NCBI GenBank assembly: GCA_031277165.1 | Contig: JAISLT010000052.1 | Coordinates: 1 to 53,667 of the forward strand | Reading direction: 5' to 3' | Source of the DNA: Spirochaetaceae bacterium | GTDB lineage: Bacteria; Spirochaetota; Spirochaetia; Treponematales; Breznakiellaceae | Length of the DNA: 53,667 nt | Shown: piece after piece, positions 1 to 8,192 of the stretch | Position numbering within the stretch: the first letter of the stretch is position 1 | Layout of the letters: the number at the start of each line of letters is the position of its first letter | Translations under genes and position numbers: made by a program | Notes under the pieces: generated by a model | The model's database searches: none | Seen by the model: the letters and a program-made list of their open reading frames with translations, nothing else | What the model was told of the DNA's origin: nothing

Positions 1-61
1 TGTCCTTTAACTGCTTTTCTTCTTCCCCCGTTAACTGTATCCGATAGGTTTTCCCTCTCAT
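1..61 (-). CDS. IS630-type transposase, N-terminal fragment (runs off left edge)
   Basis: Twenty codons are visible from an ATG at 61, reading MRGKTYRIQLTGEEEKQLKD. This resembles the start of IS630/Tc1-mariner-type transposases, which begin with a short helix-turn-helix region. A GGGAGGGG ribosome-binding site lies upstream. A likely element terminus with AGTTTAATCAA lies about 50 bases upstream at 109-131, and a related terminus occurs at 21811-21829. The catalytic DDE domain is outside the window, so intactness cannot be judged. The family call rests on this short match and on the decayed IS630 C-terminus at 21290-21578. Confidence 0.55.
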   Translation of the reverse strand, partial: MRGKTYRIQLTGEEEKQLKD

Positions 62-108
62 CGGTATTACCCCTCCCTTGGGTACAGTTATTTTATACTT
101 ATCCCTTT

Positions 109-131
109 AGTTTAATCAAGGTACTGGCAGG
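109..131. repeat. probable terminus of IS630-type element
   Basis: The sequence AGTTTAATCAAGGTACTGGC follows the 5' side of the transposase fragment at 1-61. Its first 11 bases are identical to the right terminal repeat of the MITE-like element at 21811-21829, and its TACTGGCAGG end resembles TACTAGCAGG at 21601-21610. It is therefore read as the outer end of the insertion sequence. The exact boundary is uncertain because the other end lies outside the window. Confidence 0.45.
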
Positions 132-200
132 AAGTGGAAAGAAAAAGATAGGAAAGAATGTCGTGTCCTGGTTTAAAGTTGACACATAAGGAGTCGAAAG

Positions 201-473
201 ATGAGAGATGTGGTACGATACGGCGAGGCATTTAAGCTGAGGCTGGTGGAGGATGCGGCCGCGGGGAAATATACGAGCCTTGAGGAAGCGAGGCGCAGGA
301 ACGGGATTCGGGGAGCCGCTACCCTGACCAAGTGGCTCAGGAAATATGGGCGGGAGGATATACTGCCCAAAAGAATGAGCCTCCGCAGAGCAGAGCTCTG
401 CAGTATCTTAAGCTTTGCCTTTGTTCGAACGGAGGCTCGTTCGATAGGAAGTTTATTATACCGTCTGGTTTAA
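201..473 (+). pseudogene. truncated IS3-type transposase orfA (helix-turn-helix subunit)
   Basis: The first ~58 codons encode a helix-turn-helix transposase subunit of IS3 orfA type (RYGEAFKLRLVEDAAAGKYT near the start, then TLTKWLRKYG). It normally recognises the element ends and continues into a coiled coil. Here the family sequence ends near position 377 (after ILPKRM). The frame then runs into unrelated hairpin-rich DNA until a stop at 471-473, and no orfB catalytic partner follows. An AAGGAG ribosome-binding site precedes the ATG. TGTCCTGGTTTAAAGTTGACACA at 163-185 may be the left terminal repeat. It is most likely a dead remnant cut by the repeat at 378-560. Confidence 0.65.
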
Positions 474-560
474 TACCAGATTTTTGTAAGCATTGCGTTA
501 TTTCAGCCGCAGCAAAGCTGCGGGGTATTAAACCAGACTTTCGAATAAACTGTGACGAGA
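378..560. repeat. hairpin-rich intergenic repeat with nested inverted repeats
   Basis: This stretch carries no credible gene. GAGCCTCCG (378-386) is exactly inverted at 430-438, with a 12-base palindrome GCAGAGCTCTGC inside. A 15-base exact inverted repeat, GTCTGGTTTAATACC at 463-477 and its complement at 524-538, continues outward through a second matching block (GTTTATT). It encloses a perfect hairpin CCGCAGC-AAA-GCTGCGG at 508-524. No uridine run follows any stem, so a simple terminator is unlikely. It resembles a small non-autonomous repeat inserted into the orfA remnant. Confidence 0.55.
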
Positions 561-596
561 TAGATATTGAGAAAGAAGAGCAGGCGGTTTATGGTG

Positions 597-1856
597 TCAT
601 TTTGTAAACAGCTTCTTAAAAAACAGGGTAATGCTGTCCCAGAGGACCTTGAAAAAATTTCCCCGGTAGACGCTCCGTTCCAGCACCAGAGGAATACGTT
701 TTAGTTCCCCCAGTTCATCCCTAATAACCAGGATCCCGGCGGCGGCGCCGGCCGCCAGGGGCGCCTTTAGATCTTCGATCAATTGGGGCTCCTGTTCCAG
801 TACCGCCGCCCGTTGGCGCGAGACGGTAATGGTGGTGCTTTCCCCGGTTTTAACGGGAAGGTATGTTTCTTTGCCTCCCCAGATCCGGACGGAAGGAAGG
901 TACGGGGTCGTAATGTCGATGGTCATAAAATTGTTAAAGCCCCAGGTAAGCAGGGCTTCGCCGTCCCTATCCCGGTCTTCTTCGGTTTCCGCCCCCAGGA
1001 GCACGGCGATAAGCCGGGTTTTATCCCGCAGGGCGCTGAGGGCAATGTTATACCCCGCCTCGGTAATGTGGCCGGTCTTAAGGCCGTCCACTCCGGGGAC
1101 AAGGCCCAGGAGGGTGTTGTGGTTGTACTGCACTATGGTGCGGGGCGGGGCCGGGGCGGTATTGGCCGCTTCGGGGTAGGCAAAGACCCGCACCGAATGG
1201 AGCAGGGTGGTACTGGAGGGGTGTTCCTGCAGATATGCCCGGCAGAACAGGGCAAAGTCCATGGCGGTGGTGGTGTTTTCCGGGGATATTCCTGCGGGTT
1301 CAAAAAAACGGGTGGAAACCAGCCCCAGGCGGCCCGCTTCGGCGTTCATCATCGTGACAAAGGCCTCCATGGTGGGAGCCAGGTGCAGGGCCACCGCCAC
1401 CGCCGCATCGTTGCCCGAAGGAACCGCCAAACCCAGGAGGAGCTCCCCCAGGCTTACCCTGTGGCCCTGATCCAAAAACATCAGACTTGACCGGGGGGGC
1501 TGGTTCCCCGCCCAGCTTTCCGGGGGCAGTTCCACCATATCATCCACCGATACCCCGCCCTGAGTGGCCTGCCGCAGAGCCAGGTGTATGGTCATCAGTT
1601 TGGTCAATGACGCCGGGGGTACAACCAGCGAAGGGTTGGATGAATAGAGCAGGGTCCCGGTGCTTCCGTCGATCAGCACCGCCGAAGGTGAACGTATCTG
1701 CGGAGGGGCCGATGCAGGAGACAGGGGATAGCCCTGGTAGTTTTCCGCCGCCGCCCTCTGGAACCGTAAAAGAAATCCCAGGGTAATAACAGAAAACCCC
1801 AGGCTTAGTACGGGGAGGATCCAGGGATGGCCGGGGAACCGGTTTGTTTTTGCCAT
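597..1856 (-). CDS. dacA: D-alanyl-D-alanine carboxypeptidase (PBP5/6-type, peptidase S11)
   Basis: This penicillin-binding protein would trim the terminal D-Ala from peptidoglycan stem peptides in the periplasm. Counting from the ATG at 1856, all three active-site motifs are visible: SLTK at 83-86 with the acylated Ser, SGN at 147-149, and KTG near residue 255 in a DGLKTGH context. A single hydrophobic segment at residues 13-31 looks like an uncleaved signal anchor. About 120 residues follow KTG, as expected for the C-terminal beta domain. The ATG at 1856 is preferred over one six codons earlier because AGAAGG lies at good spacing before it. The gene stands alone, reading leftward in the same direction as asnS. 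Confidence 0.88.
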   Translation of the reverse strand: MAKTNRFPGHPWILPVLSLGFSVITLGFLLRFQRAAAENYQGYPLSPASAPPQIRSPSAVLIDGSTGTLLYSSNPSLVVPPASLTKLMTIHLALRQATQGGVSVDDMVELPPESWAGNQPPRSSLMFLDQGHRVSLGELLLGLAVPSGNDAAVAVALHLAPTMEAFVTMMNAEAGRLGLVSTRFFEPAGISPENTTTAMDFALFCRAYLQEHPSSTTLLHSVRVFAYPEAANTAPAPPRTIVQYNHNTLLGLVPGVDGLKTGHITEAGYNIALSALRDKTRLIAVLLGAETEEDRDRDGEALLTWGFNNFMTIDITTPYLPSVRIWGGKETYLPVKTGESTTITVSRQRAAVLEQEPQLIEDLKAPLAAGAAAGILVIRDELGELKRIPLVLERSVYRGNFFKVLWDSITLFFKKLFTK

Positions 1857-1930
1857 GGGTTTTCCTTCTATCATTTCCTTCGGTACGGTACTGTTACCGG
1901 ATGCTGCTGTTACCGGCGGCCGGATTGCCG

Positions 1931-3334
1931 TTAATACAACTGTCCCGCCGCCCGGGGGTAGGGGATCACATCCCGGATATTGGCCATGCCCGTAATGTAC
2001 TGCACAAGCCGTTCAAAGCCCAGGCCAAACCCCGAATGGGGTACGGTGCCGTAACGGCGCAGATCCAGGTACCAGTTGTACCGGTCCTCTTTTATTCCCA
2101 GTTCCTCCATCCGCCTCATTAGGACTTCCAGGTTTTCTTCCCGTTCCGATCCTCCGATGATCTCCCCCAGCCGGGGGACCAGAACATCCATGGCCCGGAC
2201 GGTTTTGCCGTCCTCGTTAAGCTTCATGTAAAAGGCCTTGATCTCCTTTGGATAGCCGGTAACAATCACCGGTCCCCGGATTACTTCTTCGGTAAGGAAC
2301 TTTTCGTGTTCGCTCTGGAGATCGCAGCCCCACCGGGGCTTAAATTCAAAGGAGCCGTGGCGGGTCCAGGCTTTTTCCAGCTCCGCCATGGCATCGGTAT
2401 AGCTTATGCGGGCAAAAGGGGAGGCCTGTACCGACCGGAGGGTGCCGATAAGCCCCGGTTCGATGCGGTCGTTAAAGAATTCCAGGTCTTCGCCGCATTC
2501 GTCCAGGATCGTCCCAAGGCACCAGTGAAGAAAATCCTCCGCCAAATCCATGTTACCGGTAAGATCAAAAAAGGCCGTTTCCGGCTCTATCATCCAGAAT
2601 TCCGCCAGGTGCCGGGGGGTGGAGGAATTTTCCGCCCTAAAGGCGGGGCCAAAGGTGTAGACCCTGGAAAGGGCCGTGGCGTAGGTTTCCGCCTCTAGCT
2701 GACCGGAGACGGTTAAAAAACTTTCCCCGCCAAAGAAATCCCCGGCATAGGCGGCGGCCCCCTTCGTCGCCGTCATATCCAGGGTTGTAACCCTGAACAT
2801 GGCCCCCGCTCCTTCGGCGTCGTGGCCGGTGATAACCGGTGTATGAAGGTACTGGTACCCCCGGTCGTGAAAAAAGCGGTGCACAGCGAAGGCCAGGGCG
2901 CTGCGGACCCGCATTACCGCCCCCAGGGTATTGGTTCTGCCCCTAAGCTGGGGTATTTCCCGAAGGAACTCCAGGGAATGACGTTTCTTTTGCAGGGGAT
3001 AGGGGGGAATGCCGTTTTTTTCTTCCCCCGGGGCGTCTCCCACGAGACGTATCGAAGAAGCGGCAATTTCCACCTCCTGGCCCGGGGCGGGGGAGGGAAC
3101 AAGCCTGCCGGTAATTTCCACCGATGCGCCCGTTCCCAGGGGGGAAAGGATCGCCGCCGCATCCGGCGTTAAGGACTGGTCAAAGGTACACTGGATGCTT
3201 CGCAGGCAGGACCCGTCGTTTAGATCCACAAAGACCGTCTTTTTCATGTCCCGTTTTGTTTTAACCCATCCCCGGATCTTCAGTTCCCTGGAATCCCCGG
3301 GCATGGACAGGATCTCCCTAATTAAAGGAAACAT
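1931..3334 (-). CDS. asnS: asparaginyl-tRNA synthetase (class IIb)
   Basis: The enzyme charges tRNA-Asn with asparagine in the cytoplasm. The 467-residue product has the class IIb plan. An N-terminal OB-fold anticodon-binding domain (ELKIRGWVKTKRD, VDLNDGS) is followed by the catalytic core, with motif 2 around FRAENSSTPRHLAEFWMIEPE and motif 3 in the GFGLGFERLVQYITG region near the C-terminus. The C-terminal IRDVIPYPR is typical of AsnRS. The reading frame stays open far upstream, to 4285, but that part lies antisense to flgF. The ATG at 3334, with residues MFPLIREIL, fits the family N-terminus. Its start lies 60 bases from the divergent flgF start. Confidence 0.95.
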   Translation of the reverse strand: MFPLIREILSMPGDSRELKIRGWVKTKRDMKKTVFVDLNDGSCLRSIQCTFDQSLTPDAAAILSPLGTGASVEITGRLVPSPAPGQEVEIAASSIRLVGDAPGEEKNGIPPYPLQKKRHSLEFLREIPQLRGRTNTLGAVMRVRSALAFAVHRFFHDRGYQYLHTPVITGHDAEGAGAMFRVTTLDMTATKGAAAYAGDFFGGESFLTVSGQLEAETYATALSRVYTFGPAFRAENSSTPRHLAEFWMIEPETAFFDLTGNMDLAEDFLHWCLGTILDECGEDLEFFNDRIEPGLIGTLRSVQASPFARISYTDAMAELEKAWTRHGSFEFKPRWGCDLQSEHEKFLTEEVIRGPVIVTGYPKEIKAFYMKLNEDGKTVRAMDVLVPRLGEIIGGSEREENLEVLMRRMEELGIKEDRYNWYLDLRRYGTVPHSGFGLGFERLVQYITGMANIRDVIPYPRAAGQLY

Positions 3335-3394
3335 GGCTGTATCATACCTAATTTTTCCCGGTAAAACAACCGATATTGGTTGCAGGAGTGTAAA

Positions 3395-4249
3395 GTGGTA
3401 AAAGGCATTTATACCGCCGCCAGCGGCATGCGGGCCCAGCAGTGGAGGCTTGATTCCACCGCAAATAATCTGGCCAATATAAATACCGACTCGTATAAAC
3501 GGGAACAGGCCGCTTTTAAGGCCAATCCCGAAATGCTGCTGCGCCGGACCAACGACGACGGAGTATACCGTATTCCCTTTGGTTCCTTCGATAGGGCCCC
3601 GATCATCGGAAAGCTGGGGACGGGGGTGGAACTGAACGAACTTTTTGTAAATTTCTCCCAAGGGGCCTTTAAGGAAACGGAAAATGATTATGACATGGCC
3701 CTGTACGGCAAAGGGTTTTTTACCGTGGCCACCCCCTACGGTGAACGGTACACCCGGAACGGGAGTTTTCAACTGGGAAAAGAAGGGTACCTGGAAACTA
3801 AAGAGGGATATCCGGTGCTGGGCCGGGACGGACCCATCAGAATCCAGGCAAATAACTTTAAGATCGATAAAGAAGGAAACGTCTGGATCAATGCGGAATT
3901 TGCGGAAAATCCCGAACAGATGATTGGCAGGGAAGACAATGAATGGGGCGAGGTGGTTCTTCTTTCCACCCTGCGGATTGTGGGGTTTGAGCGGGACCGG
4001 TATCTGCAGAAACAGGGTTCCAGCCTCTACCGGGCCACGGAATTTTCCGGGGAAGCGGTGGAACTGGATGGGGAAGTACGGCCCCAGGTTTATCAGGGCT
4101 TTAACGAAGCCGCCAATGTGGATCCGGTGGTGGAGATGGTCCAGATGATTGAAGTGAACCGTTCCTACGAGGCAAATCAGAAGGTAATCCAGACCCATGA
4201 CGCCATGCTGGGAACCTTGATAAATCAATATGTCCGGTACAATGGATAG
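3395..4249 (+). CDS. flgF: flagellar basal-body rod protein, FlgF/FlhO type
   Basis: This is a proximal rod component of the periplasmic flagellum. The 284-residue protein begins VKGIYTAASGM and has the rod-family N-terminal motif (NLANINTDSYKRE, near residues 25-40). A hypervariable middle follows (YDMALYGKGFFTV, YTRNGSFQL), then the conserved C-terminal helix (EANQKVIQTHDAMLGTLINQ). These ends form the coiled-coil D0 region of axial proteins. The GTG at 3395 is chosen because GGAG sits seven bases before it and residue positions match the family; a TTG five codons earlier lacks support. The next gene, flgG, uses an identical initiation region, so the two probably arose by duplication. A strong hairpin separates them. 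Confidence 0.9.
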   Translation: MVKGIYTAASGMRAQQWRLDSTANNLANINTDSYKREQAAFKANPEMLLRRTNDDGVYRIPFGSFDRAPIIGKLGTGVELNELFVNFSQGAFKETENDYDMALYGKGFFTVATPYGERYTRNGSFQLGKEGYLETKEGYPVLGRDGPIRIQANNFKIDKEGNVWINAEFAENPEQMIGREDNEWGEVVLLSTLRIVGFERDRYLQKQGSSLYRATEFSGEAVELDGEVRPQVYQGFNEAANVDPVVEMVQMIEVNRSYEANQKVIQTHDAMLGTLINQYVRYNG

Positions 4250-4268
4250 GGATACATAAGGGGTAACT

Positions 4269-4299
4269 ATTCTTAGACAATTCAAAATTGTTTAAGAAT
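4269..4299 (+). other. strong RNA hairpin between flgF and flgG
   Basis: ATTCTTAGACAATT (4269-4282) pairs with AATTGTTTAAGAAT (4286-4299) around a three-base loop. The single mismatch is a G-U wobble, so the transcript forms 14 continuous base pairs. No uridine run follows, which argues against a normal intrinsic terminator. It may be an mRNA stabiliser or processing site that sets the relative amounts of FlgF and FlgG; that role is inferred. Confidence 0.6.
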
Positions 4300-4373
4300 T
4301 CCGATTGTACTTATTTGTCAGGGAAGGAATCAGCCGATTCTTTACCTGCAAACCCAAATCTATGGAGTGTAAA

Positions 4374-5174
4374 GTGGTAAGAAGTTTATGGACCGGCGCA
4401 TCCGGAATGATTGGACAGCAGGCCAACATCGACACAATTTCCAACAACCTGGCCAACGTTAATACCTTTGGGTATAAAAAGGTCCGGGCCGATTTTGAGG
4501 ATCTTATTTATCAAACCCTTAGAACCGCCGGTACCCCCGCCACGGAGGATACGGTGGTACCCGTGGGAACCCAGATGGGCCATGGGGTTAAGCTGGCCGA
4601 CACCCAGCGGATCTTTATCCAGGGATCGATCCAGGAAACGGGGGTTCCCACGGATATGGCGATCACCGGGGAAGGGTTTTTCCGGGTCCAGCTGCAGGAC
4701 GGTTCCTATGGCTATACCCGCAATGGGGCCTTTAAAATCGACCAGAATGGCCGTATGGTAAGTTCCGAAGGGTACTGGCTGCTTCCCGATATTGTGATGC
4801 CCCCGAATTATCTGATCGACAGCGTCAATATAACCAAGGACGGCCGGGTGGAAGTAAAGGTGCCGGATATAAACGGCGACGAACCAATTCCGGTGGGACA
4901 GATAGAACTGTACCGGTTTCCCAATCCCGTGGGACTTACCGCGGTGGGAGAAAACCTATTCAAAGTAACCAACGCTTCCGGGGAACCTATCCCCGGCCGG
5001 CCCAATGATCTGGGGATGGGACAGATCGCCCACCGGTTTTTGGAAATGTCCAACGTATCGGTGGTCAGCGAAATGGTAAGCCTTATTGTGGCCCAGCGGG
5101 CATACGAATTTAATTCCAGGACTATCCAAACCACCGACAATATGCTCGGCACGGCCACATCCCTTAAGAGGTAG
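4374..5174 (+). CDS. flgG: flagellar basal-body rod protein FlgG (distal rod)
   Basis: FlgG forms the distal rod that passes through the cell envelope. The 266-residue product is the usual family length. It starts VRSLWTGASGM, followed by the axial N-terminal motif (NLANVNTFGYKKVRADFEDL). It has the FlgG-specific middle region (GTQMGHGVKLADT, GSIQETGVPTDMAITGEGFF) and ends with the conserved C-terminal helix (VSLIVAQRAYEFNSRTIQT). The GTG at 4374 is preferred because GGAG precedes it by seven bases and the flgF start context is repeated exactly (17 bases, GGAGTGTAAAGTGGTAA). The reading frame extends upstream to 4305, but that part is not family-like. A rod-binding gene follows after three bases. 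Confidence 0.94.
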   Translation: MVRSLWTGASGMIGQQANIDTISNNLANVNTFGYKKVRADFEDLIYQTLRTAGTPATEDTVVPVGTQMGHGVKLADTQRIFIQGSIQETGVPTDMAITGEGFFRVQLQDGSYGYTRNGAFKIDQNGRMVSSEGYWLLPDIVMPPNYLIDSVNITKDGRVEVKVPDINGDEPIPVGQIELYRFPNPVGLTAVGENLFKVTNASGEPIPGRPNDLGMGQIAHRFLEMSNVSVVSEMVSLIVAQRAYEFNSRTIQTTDNMLGTATSLKR

Positions 5175-5177
5175 TGC

Positions 5178-5672
5178 ATGGCGGACATAGGCGGCGGCAT
5201 CCAGGCCCTTAATCTGGAGTATATTCCCTTTAGCGGCAGAACTTCGGCGGGAACCCCCCGGGGGGATTTTGCCGCGGAAATGAACAGGGCCCTTGAAACG
5301 GCCAGGGGATCTTTAGCGGAGGCCGAATCTTCCCGGGGGCCCCAAGCTTCCGAAGGGCCTGAATTTCAGGGGAAGACCATGCCGGAGGCCCCTTCCAAGG
5401 AGGGGGTTCACATCGACAGGGACAGTAAGCTCTATGAACAATGTGTGGCCCTGGAAACCTTTCTGGTAAAAGACATTCTTTCGGGGATGCGAAAGAATGT
5501 GTTAAAATCGGAACTGCTCGATTCCGGCTATGCGGGGGAAATTTACGAAGATATGCTCTGGGATGAATATGCCAAGACATACACCGAAAAGGGCGGCTTT
5601 GGCCTGGCCGAACTGGCGTACCTGGAGCTGACCAATCAGCGGGGTAAACAAACTGCCGGCCGCCTCCAATGA
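5178..5672 (+). CDS. rod-binding protein, FlgJ N-terminal-domain type
   Basis: The 164-residue protein has a low-complexity N-terminal half and a Rod_binding domain in its C-terminal half (about residues 75-160: LYEQCVALETFLVKDILSGM, SGYAGEIYEDMLWDEYAKT, GGFGLAELAYLELT). That domain corresponds to the N-terminal part of FlgJ, which caps or scaffolds growing rod in the periplasm. The muramidase domain of enterobacterial FlgJ is absent, as in many spirochaetes and alphaproteobacteria. AAGAGGT overlaps the flgG stop and serves as ribosome-binding site. The stop codon overlaps the ATG of the next gene (ATGA), so translation is probably coupled. Confidence 0.82.
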   Translation: MADIGGGIQALNLEYIPFSGRTSAGTPRGDFAAEMNRALETARGSLAEAESSRGPQASEGPEFQGKTMPEAPSKEGVHIDRDSKLYEQCVALETFLVKDILSGMRKNVLKSELLDSGYAGEIYEDMLWDEYAKTYTEKGGFGLAELAYLELTNQRGKQTAGRLQ

Positions 5673-7522
5673 CACCTTTTACCGGACTTTTAGAATTTAT
5701 CTACGGCCCCGAAACGGCTAAAACCCTGGCGCCCCGGATTCTGGAACTCTGTAAAAAAAAGAAACTTCCGCGGCCCCCGGGGGAACGCCGGGACATTCCC
5801 TTTGACTGTACCGATGCATTTCTTATCAGCTACGGGAACATGCTCTCTCCCCCGGAGGGATCCGGCGAAGGCTCCCCCGGCGATGGGGGGCAAAAAAACC
5901 AAAGGGGCCTGGTAATTTTAAGGCGCTTTCTGGAAAAGTGGAACAGGGGAACCTTTAGTTACCTGCATATACTTCCCTTCCATCCCTATTCTTCCGACGA
6001 CGGTTTTTCTGTGATTGACTACCGGCGGGTGGACGAGCGCATGGGTTCATGGGAAGACCTGGAGGCCCTGGGGAATTTGCGGGTCCGGGATGGGCATTTA
6101 AAACTTGCCTTTGATTTTGTCATTAACCACGGCAGCGTAAAAAGTCCCTGGTTTGGGTGGTTTTTGGAGGGCAAAGAAAAGTACCGGCACTGGTATCTTA
6201 CCCGGCCCGCCGGCTACGACTACCGTTCCGTGGTCCGGCCCAGGACCCATCCCCTGCTTACGGCCTTTGACCGGAAAGGTCCCGCGGCAGGGACCGGCGG
6301 ATCCCCCGGTTCGGGAGAAACCGTATATGTGTGGACCACCTTTAGTGAAGATCAGGCGGACTATGATTTTTCAAATCCGGAGCTGCTTTTTGAGTTTATT
6401 AGGATCCTGCTGGAATACGCCGAACGGGGGGCGGGGATTGTGCGGCTCGACGCCATTGCCTATCTGTGGAAAGAGGACGGCGGACCCTGTCTGCACCATC
6501 CCAAGACCCATGGGGTAGTTAAGCTTTTTAGGGAGATCATCGATTATCTTGATCTGCCCCTGTTGATTCTTACCGAAACCAATGTACCCCACGAAGAGAA
6601 TATTTCCTACTTTGGCGCCCCGGTGGGCAAGGCCGGGATCGATTCCCTGCCGGAGGCCCACATGGTCTACAACTTTGCCCTTCCGCCTTTAACGCTGTAT
6701 GCGGCCCTGACGGGGGATGCCGGACCCCTGCGGAACTGGGCGCGGACCCTGCCGGGACCGGAAAAGGGACAGTACTTTCTTAATTTCTTGGCAAGCCACG
6801 ACGGGGTAGGACTAGGTCCTGCCCGGGGCTTGGTGCCGGAGGAGGCCTTTGCCGCGGCCCTTGAGCGGGCAAAAGACCGGGGGGCCTTAATTTCCTACAA
6901 GTCTACCCCCACGGGGGATATTCCCTATGAGCTAAACTGTTCCTTTGCCTCGGTGGCGGCCCCCCCATCCCTGGGGAAGCTCCGGGCCCGGGCCTTTTTA
7001 GCGGCCCACGGGGTACTTTTTTCCCTTTCGGGACTTCCGGCGGTGTATTTTCACAGTTGGGTAGGATCCGGCCCCTGGGTAGAGGGGCCGGCGCTGCTTG
7101 GTTATAACCGGGCGATTAACCGGGAAAAACCCCCGGTTGACCGGGTTGAAAAGGAATTGGAGGATCCGGGCTCTTTCCGTTCCCAGGTCTACCGGGGGAT
7201 GGCCGCGATGCTTTCTTTTAGGCAGGAGGAAGGGGCCTTTAACCCCAATATACCCCAGTACATACTGGAAGTCCCGGAGGGGGCGGGGAGTCTTTTTGTC
7301 CTGCTCCGGGGACCCTCAAAGGAGGGCCGCTGGGTTCTGTGTATAGAAAACCTGGGGGATCAGGGCGTAGTATGGAATTCCAAAGGGGTCATCCCCGGGG
7401 CCGGCTGGACCCTGCCGGAAAAATGGACCGGGCTGTCCCTGGAACCCTGGGAAACCCTATGGCTTACGGCGGACACAAACGGCCCGATCCGCCGTTTGTC
7501 TACGGCAGAAGGGCCCCGCTAA
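5669..7522 (+). CDS. GH13 subfamily 18 sugar phosphorylase (sucrose/glucosylglycerate phosphorylase-like)
   Basis: The 617-residue enzyme has the TIM-barrel signatures of GH13_18 phosphorylases, which cleave an alpha-glucoside with phosphate to give glucose 1-phosphate. The HILPFHPYSSDDGFSVIDYR segment fits the family. Likely catalytic residues are nucleophile Asp261 (GIVRLDAIA), acid/base Glu303 (LILTETNVPH) and the stabilising Asp378 (ASHDG). The product is longer than typical sucrose phosphorylase (~490-510), and the general shape is closer to glucosylglycerate phosphorylases; the acceptor cannot be fixed from sequence. The ATG overlaps the stop of the flagellar rod-binding gene, an unusual coupling. 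The 3' end overlaps the convergent CPBP gene by 23 bases. Confidence 0.85.
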   Translation: MTPFTGLLEFIYGPETAKTLAPRILELCKKKKLPRPPGERRDIPFDCTDAFLISYGNMLSPPEGSGEGSPGDGGQKNQRGLVILRRFLEKWNRGTFSYLHILPFHPYSSDDGFSVIDYRRVDERMGSWEDLEALGNLRVRDGHLKLAFDFVINHGSVKSPWFGWFLEGKEKYRHWYLTRPAGYDYRSVVRPRTHPLLTAFDRKGPAAGTGGSPGSGETVYVWTTFSEDQADYDFSNPELLFEFIRILLEYAERGAGIVRLDAIAYLWKEDGGPCLHHPKTHGVVKLFREIIDYLDLPLLILTETNVPHEENISYFGAPVGKAGIDSLPEAHMVYNFALPPLTLYAALTGDAGPLRNWARTLPGPEKGQYFLNFLASHDGVGLGPARGLVPEEAFAAALERAKDRGALISYKSTPTGDIPYELNCSFASVAAPPSLGKLRARAFLAAHGVLFSLSGLPAVYFHSWVGSGPWVEGPALLGYNRAINREKPPVDRVEKELEDPGSFRSQVYRGMAAMLSFRQEEGAFNPNIPQYILEVPEGAGSLFVLLRGPSKEGRWVLCIENLGDQGVVWNSKGVIPGAGWTLPEKWTGLSLEPWETLWLTADTNGPIRRLSTAEGPR

Positions 7523-8078
7523 GGTAGGCCAGAATGTTGTAGATTCCGTGGGCCAGGGCAATACCGTGGAAACCGGGCATTTTCCGGTACCCCAGGGAAA
7601 GGATGGTTCCCGCCAGAAGGGCGTTGGTAAAACCCCAGGGACCCTCGTAGGCGTGGCAAAGGGCGAATATAAGGATCGGAATGACCAGGCTTTTTACGGG
7701 CCCCAGGGCGGCCCTTCGCAGCCGTTCGGGAAGGTAGAGGCGGAAATACCCCTCTTCCAGGTAACCCGTGGTAAGGGAGCTAAAAACCACGGCGGTCCAG
7801 GCCAGGGGGCCGGAAGGAACAGGAAGCTTCGGAGGGGGAAAATACCGGGAAGCTCCCAGGGATATAAGGAACCCCGTTATACAAAGCGCGGGCAGGCAGA
7901 TGCACCCCACGGAAAGATCCTTTTTGCCCGGGGGGAGGTTTTTTTTTAGGAGGATCACCACCAGCAGGACGGCGGGGATCCTCCAGCAGAAAGAAAGGAT
8001 CAGCTCGCCGGTGAAGGAAAAATCCCCCCCGGGACGGGGAAAAAAGAGGACAAAAAAAAGTACCAGGGCCTCCAGCAT
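7500..8078 (-). CDS. CPBP-family intramembrane metalloprotease
   Basis: The protein has about six membrane segments and the ordered motifs of CPBP (CAAX/Abi) proteases: EEGYFR (the EExxxR glutamates), then a FALCHAYEG histidine, then HGIALAHGIYN near the C-terminus. Bacterial members can cleave membrane substrates or confer bacteriocin immunity; the substrate here is unknown. The frame is open up to 8156, but codons upstream of the ATG at 8078 lie inside an inverted repeat (8113-8174) and do not look family-like. The ATG at 8078, with AAGG just before it, is therefore preferred. The 3' end overlaps the phosphorylase gene tail to tail. Confidence 0.8.
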   Translation of the reverse strand: MLEALVLFFVLFFPRPGGDFSFTGELILSFCWRIPAVLLVVILLKKNLPPGKKDLSVGCICLPALCITGFLISLGASRYFPPPKLPVPSGPLAWTAVVFSSLTTGYLEEGYFRLYLPERLRRAALGPVKSLVIPILIFALCHAYEGPWGFTNALLAGTILSLGYRKMPGFHGIALAHGIYNILAYLSGALLP

Positions 8079-8112
8079 ATCCTTAATGGCTGTTCCTTTA
8101 AAATGGGCCAAT

Positions 8113-8174
8113 CCCAAAACGCTGTTAGTTTCGGGGTTGGCTTTGGAGTTTCTCAAAACTAACAGAGTTTTGGG
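8113..8174. repeat. 19-base inverted repeat (stem-loop)
   Basis: CCCAAAACGCTGTTAGTTT (8113-8131) pairs with AAACTAACAGAGTTTTGGG (8156-8174), with 18 of 19 positions matching and a 24-base loop. It lies just upstream of the CPBP gene and would give that frame a spurious extra N-terminus. It is the first of several stems in the 8113-8305 interval. It may be part of a repeat element; no transposase is associated. Confidence 0.7.
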
Positions 8175-8192
8175 AAATGCGCTAGCACCTGT

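Noticed and set aside
465-540. Intrinsic terminator of the leftward carboxypeptidase gene
   Set aside because: The stems are strong, but none is followed by a uridine run in the leftward transcript.
783-1490. Long rightward reading frame opposite the carboxypeptidase
   Set aside because: It is a GC-rich shadow of dacA; the leftward product has SxxK, SGN and KTG motifs in order.
3335-4285. Upstream extension of the asnS reading frame to a 784-residue protein
   Set aside because: The extra ~317 codons lie antisense to flgF, have no relation to AsnRS, and the ATG at 3334 matches the family start.
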